From Macrostomum hystrix (lineage: Eukaryota; Platyhelminthes; Macrostomidae), in the NCBI GenBank assembly GCA_950097015.1, contig CATNEN010000038.1, positions 17,246,001 to 17,310,000 on the forward strand: a stretch of 64,000 nt of DNA, given 5' to 3'. The translations under genes and the position numbers were made by a program. This document shows positions 45,029 to 56,647 of this stretch, in pieces (positions within the stretch are counted from its first letter, which is position 1; every line of letters starts with the position of its first letter). The notes under the pieces are model-generated. The model was not told the origin of the DNA, ran no database searches, and saw nothing but the letters and a program-made list of their open reading frames with translations.

Positions 45029-48000
45029 TCACTTATCAAGCAATCTAGCGAACTGCCTCTTAGCAAGGCAGGATGTAAGGACAAGATTTTTCATAGCCTG
45101 AGCATCGAACTCAACCAGCATTGAGTTGAGTTGGGCGTGAAGAATGTCGCTGAATTCTCGCATAGCTCTACAATCGTCACAGTTTTGAGCGGACAATTCA
45201 ACTAATTCGGTTAGTTTCTCATTGTCAACGATAGATTTGTGACCAAAATGCTCGTCTCGTTTAGTAGAATCCAACAATTTTAACGCTTCTAAACGGTTCT
45301 GTAATTCGTTAATCTGGGCTTGCCTATTAGTGCAGAACTGCAGCAAAACTGCTGGAATATCGGTCAGGTCAAGACCCAGTTCCTGCTGCTGCTCTTGCTT
45401 GTCATCTTGCAATAGAGACGAAGCATTCGATGAAGAATTTGAAGCCGAGGAATTCAGTGCGCAGGCAGCCGTCGGCGAAGGAAGAATTATAATCTTAGTC
45501 ATGGTTGTCATGCCGGCGAATGCTCCATCGAATTGATACAGCAGGGCGGTGAGAATAGCGGAGTCCTCGGCTACTTCAATGGCTGCTGCGGCTAGGGCCG
45601 AGTTATCAACGAATGAGGCAGACCTGTCCGGCTGATTATAAGTCTTTCTCTTAGCAAATAGGCTGCTAGCAAATTGGCCAGTTATTGATTCCACATTCTC
45701 GGCTTTGGATGTTAGCAATTGTCGCATGTACTGGCACAGCGCTAGCAGTAGATTGCAGTTCTCTGGCGGCGTGACGCCACCAAGCTCGGGCGGTCTTAGC
45801 AACCGGTTGGCAACTGCGGATAATTGCAAAATTCTAGTCTTAAACCCGCTGCTAGGTGACGCGATGTGAAAGTTGCGAGGTGGTGTCCGAGATAGTGACT
45901 CGTGTTTTTAATGTTGAAAGGTGTCAACGATGTTAAAGGGTGTCCAGGATGTTCAAGGGTGTCCTGTGTGTTCAAGGGTGTCCTGTGTGTTCAAGGGTGT
46001 CCTGTGTGTTCAAGGGTGTCCTGTGTGTTAAGGGTGACCAGGATGTTTGGAGGGTGCCCAGGATGTTAAAGGGTGTCCAGGATGTTCAAGGGTGTCCACG
46101 ATGTTAAATGGTGTCCAGGATGTTAAAGGGTGTCCAGGATGTTGAAGGGTGTCCTGTGTGTTGAGGGTGTCCAGGATGTTGAAGGGTGTCCTGTGTGTTG
46201 AGGGTGTCCAGGATGTTCAAGGGTGTCCTGTGTGTTCAAGGGTGTCCTGTGTGTTCAAGGGTGTCCTGTGTGTTAAGGGTGACCAGGATGTTTGGAGGGT
46301 GCCCAGGATGTTAAAGGGTGTCCAGGATGTTCAAGGGTGTCCACGATGTTAAATGGTGTCCAGGATGTTAAAGGGTGTCCAGGATGTTGAAGGGTGTCCT
46401 GTGTGTTGAGGGTGTCCAGGATGTTGAAGGGTGTCCAGGATGTTAAATGGTGTCCAGGATGTTGAAGGGTGTCCAGGATGTTAAATGGTGTCCAGGATGT
46501 TGAAGGGTGTCCAGGATGTTGAAGGGTGTCCAGTGTGTTGAAGGGTGTCCAGGATGTTGAAGGGTGTCCAGGATGTTAAAGGGTGCCCAGGATGTTAAAG
46601 GGTGTCCAGGATGTTAAAGGGTGTCCAGGATGTTGAAGGGTGTCCAGGATGTTAAAGGGTGTCCAGGATGTTAAAGGGTGTCCAGGATGTTCAAGGGTGT
46701 CCAGGATGTTAAAGGGTGTCCTGTGTGTTAAAGGGTGTCCAGGATGTTAAAGGGTGTCCAGGATGTTCAAGGGTGTCCAGGATGTTAAAGGGTGTCCAGG
46801 ATGTTGAAGGGTGTCGAGGATGTTAAAGGGTGTCCAGGATGTTAAAGGGTGTCCAGGATGTTGAAGGGTATCCAGGATGTTCAAGGGTGTCCTGTGTGTT
46901 TAAGGGTCTCCTGTGTGTTAAGGGTGACCAGGATGTTGAAGGGTGTCCAGGATGTTGAAGGGTGTCCAGGATGTTCAAGGGTGTCCAGGATGTTAAAGGG
47001 TGTCCAGGATGTTCAAGGGTGTCCAGGATGTTAAAGGGTGTCCAGGATGTTAAAGGGTGTCCTGTGTGTTAAAGGGTGTCCAGGATGTTCAAGGGTGTCC
47101 AGGATGTTAAAGGGTGTCCTGTGTGTTAAAGGGTGTCCTGTGTGTTAAAAGGTGTCCAGGATGTTGAAGGGTGTCCAGGATGTTAAAGGGTGTCCAGGAT
47201 GTTAAAGGGTGTCCAGGATGTTCAAGGGTGTCCAGGATGTTAAAGGGTGTCCTGTGTGTTAAAGGGTGTCCAGGATGTTAAAGGGTGTCCAGGATGTTCA
47301 AGGGTGTCCAGGATGTTAAAGGGTGTCCAGGATGTTGAAGGGTGTCGAGGATGTTAAAGGGTGTCCAGGATGTTAAAGGGTGTCCAGGATGTTAAAGGGT
47401 GTCCTGTGTGTTAAAGGGTGTCCAGGATGTTAAAGGGTGTCCAGGATGTTGAAAGATGTCCAGGATGTTGAAGGGTGTCCAGGATGTTGAAGGGTGTCCA
47501 GGATGTTAAAGGGTGCCCAGGATGTTAAAGGGTGTCCAGGATGTTAAAGGGTGTCCAGGATGTTGAAGGGTATCCAGGATGTTCAAGGGTGTCCTGTGTG
47601 TTTAAGGGTCTCCTGTGTGTTAAGGGTGACCAGGATGTTGAAGGGTGTCCAGGATGTTGAAGGGTGTCCAGGATGTTCAAGGGTGTCCAGGATGTTAAAG
47701 GGTGTCCAGGATGTTCAAGGGTGTCCAGGATGTTAAAGGGTGTCCAGGATGTTGAAGGGTGTCGAGGATGTTAAAGGGTGTCCAGGATGTTAAAGGGTGT
47801 CTAGGATGTTAAAGGGTGTCCAGGATGTTAAAGGGTGTCCTGTGTGTTAAAGGGTGTCCAGGATGTTAAAGGGTGTCCAGGATGTTGAAAGATGTCCAGG
47901 ATGTTGAAGGGTGTCCAGGATGTTGAAGGGTGTCCAGGATGTTAAAGGGTGCCCAGGATGTTAAAGGGTGTCCAGGATGTTAAAGGGTGTCCAGGATGTT

Positions 48001-49318
48001 GAAGGGTATCCAGGATGTTCAAGGGTGTCCTGTGTGTTTAAGGGTCTCCTGTGTGTTAAGGGTGACCAGGATGTTGAAGGGTGTCCAGGATGTTGAAGGG
48101 TGTCCAGGATGTTAAAGGGTGCCCAGGATGTTAATGGTTGTCCAGGATGTTAAAGGGTGTCCAGGATGTTGAAGGGTGTCCAGGATGTTAAAGGGTGCCC
48201 AGGATGTTAAAGGGTGCCCAGGATGTTAAATGGTGTCCAGGATGTTAAAGGGTGTCCAGGATGTTGAAGGGTGTCCAGGATGTTGAAGGGTTTCAAGAAT
48301 GTTGGATGGTCAAAGGGATTTAAAGATAAACTGACCAGCTGCGAAGTCATCGCCAGGCTCGTCGGCACCAGCTGCGGTGTGATCTCCATCGTCAGTAGTG
48401 CAATCTGACCCTTCGCCAATCATCAGCTCCTCGGCGACGCATTTCTGTCGCTCCGACGACAACAATTTCGAAGTGAACCGGCTCGGACAGTGAGCCAGTA
48501 GGGCGGCTCGAAGTTGCGCGGGCGCCACCGGCTCGGGCAGCTCGGCGAGGTAGCGGCGCAGCAGCGAGGCTGCGTCGTTCGGCGCGAAGTCGCGAGGCCG
48601 AACAGAATCACCGCGTTGATAAGCCCGACGAAGCTGACGAACATAGGCGACTCGACCGCTGGATCGCAGCTTGGAATGCGTCGGTGGGTCAGAATTTGTC
48701 GTCAGCCTCTCCAGACAGTCAGCAACCAGTCTAGGCAGGTAGGCGTGTCCACCGGCCGCAACCTGCCGGCGCATGACCTCCGACAGTGGCTGGCCGAAGG
48801 CTATACCGCCACGACTGCCGTAGGCAATCAGGTAGAGCTTGCCGAGCCATTCTTTCAGCTGCTGCCGGCTTTGCAGTCGGCCAATCAGAGCCGAGGAGCC
48901 TACAAGTGAGACAGGTGTGAATCTAGTGAGACAGGTGTGAATCTTTTGAGAAAGATGTGACTAGTGAGACTGTGAATCTTGTGTGATTGCTGTGATTAAT
49001 TTTTTAAAATATATAATGTAATATGCAAACTGCCTTCTTACCCGATTTGTTAATAATCCTGAATCGAAAATCTTCCTCATTAGTAGCCTCATCTTCAGCC
49101 TCCTCTAGCTCGCAGCTGGTCAAGTCAATCTGTTGAACAAGCAACAAATTTGGCGCGCTGCTGTCTTTTGATGGCAGCAGCTTATAAACCATCAAGCAAC
49201 CGTTGCTAAGCAACCGAGCAAAGCGCTCGCTCCAACGTTTGGAAACTGGATAATAATTTTGCACATGTATGCAACCCTCGATTACACTGGTAGGAACTTC
49301 AGATTGGGATAGCATCAT
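45029..49318 (-). CDS. PH-RhoGAP protein of the ARHGAP22/24/25 type
   Basis: Three exons: 49318-49042 (coding part of an exon whose acceptor is at 49336), 48899-48336 and 45813-45029. Phases fit and give 541 residues. Residues 8-115 form a PH domain (SVIEGCIHVQNY, KRWSERFARLLSNGCLMVYK, SRQQLKEWLGKL). The linker FGQPLSEV matches FGQRLDE of ARHGAP24/25. The RhoGAP domain spans about 130-345: YLPRLVADCLERL, KLRSSGRVAYVRQLRRAY with the likely arginine finger in KLR, ASLLRRYLAELPEPV and the end helices NCNLLLALCQYMRQLL. A likely coiled coil lies near residues 435-465 (AQINELQNRLEALKLL), as in the family's C-terminus. These proteins switch off Rac/Cdc42-type GTPases. The ATG is the first in frame, and a 5' exon or trans-splice leader is expected upstream. 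Intron 2 is nearly all tandem array. Confidence 0.85.
45912..48296. repeat. 19-bp array with higher-order structure, RhoGAP intron 2
   Basis: About 125 units of aagggtgtccaggatgtt with one variable base, plus a cctgtgtgtt variant. Long blocks are duplicated: the rare string gaagggtatccaggatgttc recurs near 46862, 47564 and 48001, spaced about 702 and 437 bp apart with the same neighbours. It fills almost all of the 2.5-kb intron. Confidence 0.98.
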
Positions 49319-49335
49319 GTCTAATGCATGTAGCT

Positions 49336-52300
49336 CTGATGAAAAGAATGAAAATAGTTTATTGATCAACAATTGCTTTGAGTTTGTTTTTATTGACAAA
49401 GTAAAGCAACCAGAAGAAAATGTCATAAAACTATGACAAACTTTAGAAACCTACAAATTACGGATAAATTTGTCAACTAAAGTCTGACAAAGATGACAAA
49501 TTCATAGGCCTATACCTATGAGTGAAATAGTAAACTAACTGACAGAAAGACTAGTACTATTCACAAAAAAAGTTTTATAGACTAAAGAACTATTTTTAAT
49601 TTTAATAGTTTTAGACTTAATTCAGGTTTATAATTGTTTGTTAGATTAATTTTTTTAATAAGCTCAACACTCAGCAAACCCTAGTTAGTGGCAATAAATT
49701 ATTTTGATTTGAATTGGCACCAAATCTTGTCCTTGTACAGTTCTTGTACAGTTGCAGTTTCAGGCTTGAAATTTGCACAATTGTATATGGTATTATAACT
49801 CATAGTTTTCTACACTTCAAGAAAGCTTTAATGTAAAATATACAGAGCTCAATACAGAATATTTTGTCTGAGTATTTGAATATTGAATATTTTATTTTCA
49901 TGAGTTAAAACTTATATAGTACAAGAACAGATTTCCTACTTAACTGCTGCTCAAAAACACTGATGGGCAGCCAGCAGAGGCATTTAATGGCCTCAAATAC
50001 AGAAACAAACAGTCAAAAAAATTGCATTGTGTTATTGGTGCTAGGCACTTGGCAACTAGGCTAAAGCAAACCATTATAAATTCTTCTTAATTCTAGACTA
50101 AAGCATGTATGTGCATCTTTGTTAAACATTTATTCCAAAGGAAGTATAAAAATACAAAACAAGTAAACAATCTAGCAGTTTAACATATAGTTGAAATTGT
50201 AGTAAAGTGAACTGTGTAGGCCTATTGAAGAAAAAAAACAATAGCCACAATTGTAGCTTAACTTGGAATCTTGAATCCCAGTATTCACACCTCACTGTAA
50301 ATTAAAGGTCTCCAAACTTTTTGCTTATGCTTTTAAAGGTTTTATTATGGCCTATCAGACTATAGTCCAGATCAAATAGTGAATTCCATAATTTTCTGGC
50401 ATGCATTTGAAAAGTTGGCATGCACTGGTATGCAAAAGCAATTATTTGGCATGGGCTGGCATGCAGGGTTGACAATGGCATGCATAGCAATGCACAAGTC
50501 CATTGTGCAGTGCTGTGGCATGTGCATATATCACATAGGCCCTATGTATGATGCACAGTTACCATAGAATACAAAAAATACAAATACTTATAAACAGTTC
50601 AAAGAAATATATATGTTAAATGCCTTAAGCAATGCATTGTGGATTGTTATATCTGCATTGATTAATTTTTCATGTAACTATTTAATGTCTAAAGTCAAAA
50701 TAATGTCATTTCTACTCAAGTAACTTAGTGAAAACACTGAATAAGTTAATAGGTATATTTAAAGAAATAATCATTCTTTATTTTTTTCAATATTCTCAGA
50801 CCTTATTTTTCCGTGTCTAGATCTGCAAAGCAGGGCTGCTGAGAACAATCTTTGATTTGCATGAACTCTTGTAGATTTTCCAGATTTAGTTAGTAGCACT
50901 TTGAAGTTAGGTCCTATTGTTTAGCACAATAATTCCCACCTTCAATTGGTTTTTAAAGTTTAGAATTTTGCACATAAGGTGGCATGCAAATAGTCATCAT
51001 GCAATATGTCTTGGTATGCATCTGCTTGGCATTGGCATGCAAAATAAAAAATCTGATATTGTCCTGGTATGCACCTAGCATCATCCAGACAATGGCCATC
51101 AGCATACAAAAACCATTACAGTGATCCAGATCCAGAAGATTAGCTACCAAGTTCTGATCAAATCACTATAACAAATTTAATTCATTACATTAGATTAGCT
51201 AGCTAATTAGGTTAGCTTATGTTTGGTTAGCTAGCTAGGTCATAAATAGAGTGATCTTATGAGGTCATAATTTATGACTTATAAATATAATATAAATATA
51301 AAAATAAATAAAAATATTATATAATATATATATAATAATATTATTATTATATAAATATAAATATAGATAAAAATATAAATATGACTTATGTAATAAAAAA
51401 TTTTTTTGAAACAATTGCTAGCTAGCTAATGATCTAGATGCATACATAAATACAAAATTAATATTGCGAAACGAACTGCAACGTTGATCATACTTCTTAC
51501 TACCATGTCCATAGGGATAGGCATAGAGTAGCGCGTAGCTAGACCTTGTTATATTTCGCATTTTTATAGAGCCCAGTTAGTAACACTTTCATCTCATTGA
51601 ACAAGTTTTTTTCGGAACGCTTTCTTAAATACTTAAATTAATAATAACTTCACAATGAGCCTAAGAATACAACTGATACTAACTACTGACATACGTAACA
51701 TCTCAGTCTAAGACTTAAACTCGCCAGACGTCATCTTAGAAAAATAGCACTTAAAATAGTGCGTTATAGTCAACAAAATGTTCTGTAAAAAACTTTTTCA
51801 TGTTTGCTGTTGTTGCTAGGCCCTAGATTCAAATTTCTAATGTTTTTTTTGCTGTCATGTTTAGCTTTTAGAGGTAGCAGTATCTGGGTAGTAGCAAGCT
51901 TTTTAGTTTGCAGCACCGTTGACTTCCAACGAAGCACTACTTCAGGGCTTCGAATTGTAGCTTGACCAATAGAATGACTGATGTATGGCCGATGAAATTA
52001 CACATGTCTAGACGACGTCCCGTCATGCTATTAGGAAGGACTACTAAACGACGCGTTTAATGTTTTCATAAGGAATTTGGCGTGGCGAACATGTTTCTGA
52101 AGGCTTCTAGCTTTTTTATAGGAGAGCCTTCGCAAAGAAGTTAACTTGCGGATAAGATCATGCATATTCAGATTTTTGTTGAGATAGTCACAGTAAAATG
52201 ATTTTTATCACCTAAAATCTCCTACAATTAAAAATTAGGCAGGTTATGTAACCAAATCGGCCATATTTGTTTGACAACAAAAAAACCTAAAAAATGCTTC

Positions 52301-52429
52301 CACTTTTTATAACTCTATTTTTAGACATAATATTTAAGACTCTATCCAGATTCAACAAAATAAACAGAGGGATAAATAAAAATTACACCCTAGCCCCTGG
52401 CTTGATCGAACTTAAACATCAAAAGGTTG
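49336..52429. other. Region between the RhoGAP and ankyrin genes
   Basis: 3.1 kb of mostly AT-rich DNA. No convincing coding exon was found; an undetected 5' exon of the RhoGAP gene may lie here. It contains two clusters of tggcatgca words (about 50397-50530 and 50978-51110) and an AT-rich low-complexity tract at about 51265-51400. Confidence 0.5.
50397..51110. repeat. Two clusters of GGCATGCA words
   Basis: ggcatgca, ggtatgca and ggcatggg recur about eight times in 50397-50525 and about seven times in 50978-51110, with AT-rich DNA between. No fixed period is visible. This could be a decayed array or a degenerate element. Confidence 0.5.
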
Positions 52430-52626
52430 CAGTGCTCGCAGCTTGTTCAGTCCATGGACGGGTCACACCGAACCGTAACTTCTTACCCACCTGATACGGG
52501 CCCCCATCTTACAGCGGGTAAGCAGAAGCCTCTATAGGACTCAAGAGTTTTTAAAGGACACAGGTTTTTCCGTTAGACTTGAATTCGAACCTCAGACCTC
52601 TAAGTTCAGAGGTCCAAAATTGTCCA
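52430..52626 (-). mobile_element. Diverged SINE, family A-like, reverse orientation
   Basis: The minus strand reads a B-box-like gaggttcgaattc, then cctgtgtcctttaaaaactc, a gtccatggactgaacaagct body and a changed 3' part. The order of landmarks matches family A, but identity is low. It abuts the last exon of the ankyrin gene (stop at 52647). Confidence 0.5.
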
Positions 52627-52646
52627 AACTGTCCGATTTGCCCGAC

Positions 52647-54969
52647 TCAAATCCTGGACGAAAGCCGTCGCAGTCCGCCACTGTCCTGGCTAGTATTCAA
52701 CAGCAGCGCGGAGCCGCTGATGTCGGACGTAGCCATTGTGCCGGCCTCGGAGAGGCGCTGCGCTCCGCTCCGGATTCTCTGCTTCAGCCGCATCCCGCCG
52801 CCGGCGAACTCCGTCATCCGGCGGGCCATGATGTTGCCACCGACGTTGCCGCTCAGATTGTTGACCGGACTGCGCTGTGACCGACCGCTGCTGAGTCTCG
52901 AGTGCGGCCTGGAACCCAGACGATACTCGCCGCCGTCGGCTAATATCGAAGCCATCGCCGCGGACGGCAGAGGCACGGCTGGTCGGCGAAAAGAGTCAGT
53001 CAGCTGCCATTCGTAGACACCGAAGATGCCGCTAATTAGGCGGGCCTGAAACACGCGTTAAGTTGCAAAGCCTGGTTCTTTAAATCCAATGGTTATTGTT
53101 CATTTTACTAGTAGTACTACTAAATACTCGCGACGGGAAACGGGCGATTTGTGCAGAAAAGTTTACGAGTCCGGTTTTTAAGTTTCCTTCTGGTCTCAAA
53201 TTTGCTCAAAGAAAATCAAAATTTTCCTTAAAATTAGCTCAAAATGTATGCCTATTTTATTGTTTGAAGGCAATTTTTATCGAGAATTATTAGGTCAATT
53301 TATTAGGAACAATTTAGAGGATATACCCCCAATTCTGCGAACTTTTTTATTTGGAAGAAAATTATCACTGGCATACTTGCTACTTAGTAGTCCCTGTATA
53401 CCATATCGCTCCGCTCCTTGATTTAGTGCTTTCGTCAGCCCAGCCTCCCCAAATTTTGTTTCCCAGGTCCCGAGCCGATTGGTTCCACGCAGCTTAACCC
53501 CTTCCCCGGCCCATATTAACCCAGCTATATGCGCTGTTCGCCTACCCTCGTGCCGCGCGCTGATTGGCTGGTAGATTTCGATTTCCAACACCCTCGCCCC
53601 CTCGTCTTGTTCCGATTGCAAAGTGACTTAATTTGACATGCAAGCCAAACGGTCTCTTACGGCGATTTCTGACACAACAGAAAACTGAATCAGCAACAGG
53701 GACTATACTAAAATAGGTTTATCAGATGAGGTCACCTGGCTAATCCTGCTATCGGCGGTGATGCCTCTGCGAAAGCTGCTTCGACTGCTGCGACTTCGGT
53801 TGCAGTCGTTCTGGTGCACCACTACCGACACTGATCGAACCATCGCCACCGGTGGCAGCTGAGACTCTGCAACTGCCTGCCCCTGATCCTCTTCATCGGG
53901 GTAGTCCTCCGGGTTCTGCTCCTGACCGGCAGAGGCGCCTCCGCTCTTCTGGAACAGCCTGGACAATGTCTCAAGGCGGCGAGACTCCCGCACCTGCTGA
54001 TAGGGATCTTCGGTTGTCGTCTCTGGATGTTTCAGCCGTAGAAGCCACTGCTGATCGACCAAATCGCTGGAGCTGCCGCCTCTGAGGCTGTTCTTGAGCC
54101 AGTCCTGAGCTGTCCGCTTCTGTTTCGTGTCTCGCTTAGTCAAGGAGGCGCCACCGGCTCTGGCGAATAACTCGACAACTGGCAGGTTGCCAGCTCGACA
54201 CGCCGCCATCATCGGCGTCACACCGTCGGCGTTACCCTGGTCGCAGTCGATGTGAAATCGTCTAGCCGCTCGCAGCACCATGCGGCACATGTTAGCCGAC
54301 TGATTGGCCAACAGGTGCAACACCGTATCGCCGTTTGCGTTGCGATGATGAAAGTTCACATTGTTCTCAGTTAGGAGCAGTTGAACCAGGGCCGTGTTGG
54401 ACTCGCGAACAGCCACCTGGAGCAGGTTGTTGCCAGTGGAGTCGGTCAGATCTGGATTGGCGCCGCGGTCTAGCAGGGTGCGAATCAGCTGCATGCTGGC
54501 TGATGGAGGACGCACCTGCGAATGGGTCAGCGGTTGGCCGAGGTGTCACTTGCTCAACAGGAAAGTCTTGTCTAGCCTGCAAACTTCAAACCGAGCTCTG
54601 GGCGTTGCGTCCTGCCCAGTCCACGGACTGAACAGTCGTACGCATCATTCAGAGTCAGCTGCACATCTGGCCCGATAGAGGCAGGTGTAATCAAATATTT
54701 TTATTTGAAGAATCTATCTGTCTATCAGTACAACTAAGAAAAACATTTCTCACCTGAGCGCACCGCATTAGTGGCGTCAATCCGTGCCTACTCCTCACAT
54801 TGGGATCCATTCCCAGTTTGACCTGATAAAGCACCGATTGAAAGCGACCCTCGTCCAGGGCTCGGTGCAGACTCGATCTTTCAACGTCTGGCAAGCCGCT
54901 GTCTAAGCGTTTCCTGCGCCATTTGGCGTCTGGATCCGCGGCAGCTGAATTAGACACTGCTGCAGCCAT
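52647..54969 (-). CDS. Ankyrin-repeat protein, family not identified
   Basis: Three exons: 54969-54754, 54515-53736 and 53045-52647. All junctions are phase 0, giving 464 residues. The ATG (AGC-ATG-GCT) is the first in frame. Residues about 34-215 hold four to five ankyrin repeats: SSLHRALDEGRFQSVL with HGLTPLMRCA; LLDRGANPDLTDSTGNNLLQ; NANGDTVLHLLA; and NADGVTPMMAACRAGNLPVV. A basic, Gln/Glu-rich middle follows (KQKRTAQDWLKN, SRLFQKSGG), then a Ser/Arg-rich tail (NRSRSSRSSFRRG). The last exon starts with a possibly folded segment (ARLISGIFGVYEWQLTD) and is otherwise Ser/Gly/Arg-rich. There is no signal peptide or membrane segment, so a cytosolic scaffold is likely, but I cannot assign an orthologue. 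Intron 1 contains a SINE A fragment. Confidence 0.78.
54597..54692 (+). mobile_element. SINE family A, 5'-truncated
   Basis: Contains the family A body and end: cagtccacggactgaacagt and agctgcacatctggcccgat, then gaggcaggtgtaatc. It lies in intron 1 of the ankyrin gene, antisense to it. Confidence 0.8.
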
Positions 54970-56505
54970 GCTGAACACAACAATCTGCCTAATGCTAGAG
55001 CTATAGCCTGCCAGAGCTGGGCAGCTCTCTGCTATTGCTCAGGTTTTGAGACGCGATGAAAGACTATGGGACTAAGCAGCCAACCCCCACGACACTCCAT
55101 CGCCTAGCAACCACAGTTCTTGCCCGCAGCGTGGAAATCAACAATATCTATACGCATGCATTTCCTTCCTCTATTTGTCTCCCTCTCTGCATCCACCTCC
55201 ATGCCAACCATTTAATGGGGGAGAAGGGAGGTCCAGGGAAGTGTGTGTATGGGGTTGCGTTGTTGTTTAGTGGCGTCTGTCGAAGGTACGTCCAGACCAG
55301 GACCCGGGATGAATGCCTATTTTGCTCTCTCTGTCGTGAGACCTTATTCTGTTCTAACCCTCTGCCCCGCGTGTGCATCTATGAATTTTAAACACGAGAA
55401 ACAATGGCTGTTTATATTCAGTCTATGAATTCATATTTATGCTAATATTGCATATGATTTATGGATAGATAATCTATAGTACGAGCTACAAATTGACATT
55501 TTACATAGTTTTTACTTAACAGTAGACACTAATGCAAACAGCTTTAAGTAGAAGGGTGGATATAAATGAGATACCACTGTGATTTCAAATAGGTGTGGGT
55601 GTACCACTATTTTCTGATTTGGTGAAAAATCAATGAATATTATCGTAAAAAACAATTCTTCAAATTAATGTACCAGAATTATACTATATTTTACGAGTAA
55701 TAGTCAAATATTCAGTGCAAAAATCTGGAAAGTAATAATTTTTATGAAAATTTCAAGTACTTTCTGCGCTATAAAAGTGAGCACTGGGGAGAGTGAGCAC
55801 TCGGAAGAGAATGCACTCGGAAGAGTGAGCACTCTGGAGAGTGAGCACTCTGGAGAGTGAGCACTCGGAAGAGTGAGCACGCGGAAGAGTGAGCACTCTG
55901 GAGAGTGAGCACGCGGAAGAGTGAGCACGCGGAAGAGTGAGCACGCGGAAGAGTGAGCACTCGTGAATGTGAGCTCTTGTTAGAGTGAGCACTCGGAAGA
56001 GTGAGCACTCGGAAGAGTGAGCACTCGGAAGAGTGAGCACTCGGAAGAGTGAGCACTCGTGAATGTGAGCTCTCGTGAATGTGAGCTATTGTTAGAGTGA
56101 GCACTCGGGAGAGTGAGCATTTGTGAGAGTGAGCACTCGGGAGAGTGAGCATTTGTGAGAGTGAGCACTCGGGAGAGTAATAATCATATGAATTCCAAAA
56201 TTCAGTAGCTATCTTAAAAGACACATGGTCCCTTTGAACCGGACTATTTTCAGGGCATGAAATAATTCTTAAGAACAGGCCAACAGTTCTCAGTTTCATT
56301 TGAGATAAGAATTACTTAAGGCGGGAGAGAAAGCTCTATCGCTAGCTGTATATTGATATCAGCTGATCTACAGCCGTCTCTGCTACAGCTCTGTAGACTC
56401 AATCGCATAGCTGCAAATAATAAGCTCTGCTGATAAGAGCCAATTTCTTAAGCAGCTTGGATTCCAGGTTCAAGTTGCAGCCAAAGCAAATCGGTGCCAA
56501 GCAGG
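54970..56505. other. Intergenic region between divergent ankyrin and LolA-like genes
   Basis: 1.5 kb holding the 16-bp array at 55777-56181 and otherwise unremarkable DNA. It must include the ankyrin gene promoter; no TATA box was recognised on minus. Confidence 0.5.
55777..56181. repeat. 16-bp tandem array
   Basis: About 24 units of gtgagcactcggaaga, with ctggaga, gcggaaga and cgtgaatgtgagctc variants. It lies about 325 bp upstream of the TATA box of the secreted-protein gene. Confidence 0.96.
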
Positions 56506-56514
56506 TATATAAAA
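56506..56514 (+). promoter_or_regulatory. TATA box of the LolA-like gene
   Basis: tatataaaa sits inside the palindromic aggtatataaaatacct, about 135 bp upstream of the ATG at 56648. This would place initiation near 56537-56546 and leave a 5' UTR of roughly 105 nt. Confidence 0.6.
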
Positions 56515-56647
56515 TACCTTGATTGGGCTTCAAGAGAATCTCAAGGTCAATTGTGCAATTATAGTCTGGTCAAGTGAAAGTTTATCGCAAGCAGTCAGTG
56601 GTGTCAATTAACAATCTCCCTGTGACTAGGCTTAGCCATCATAAACG

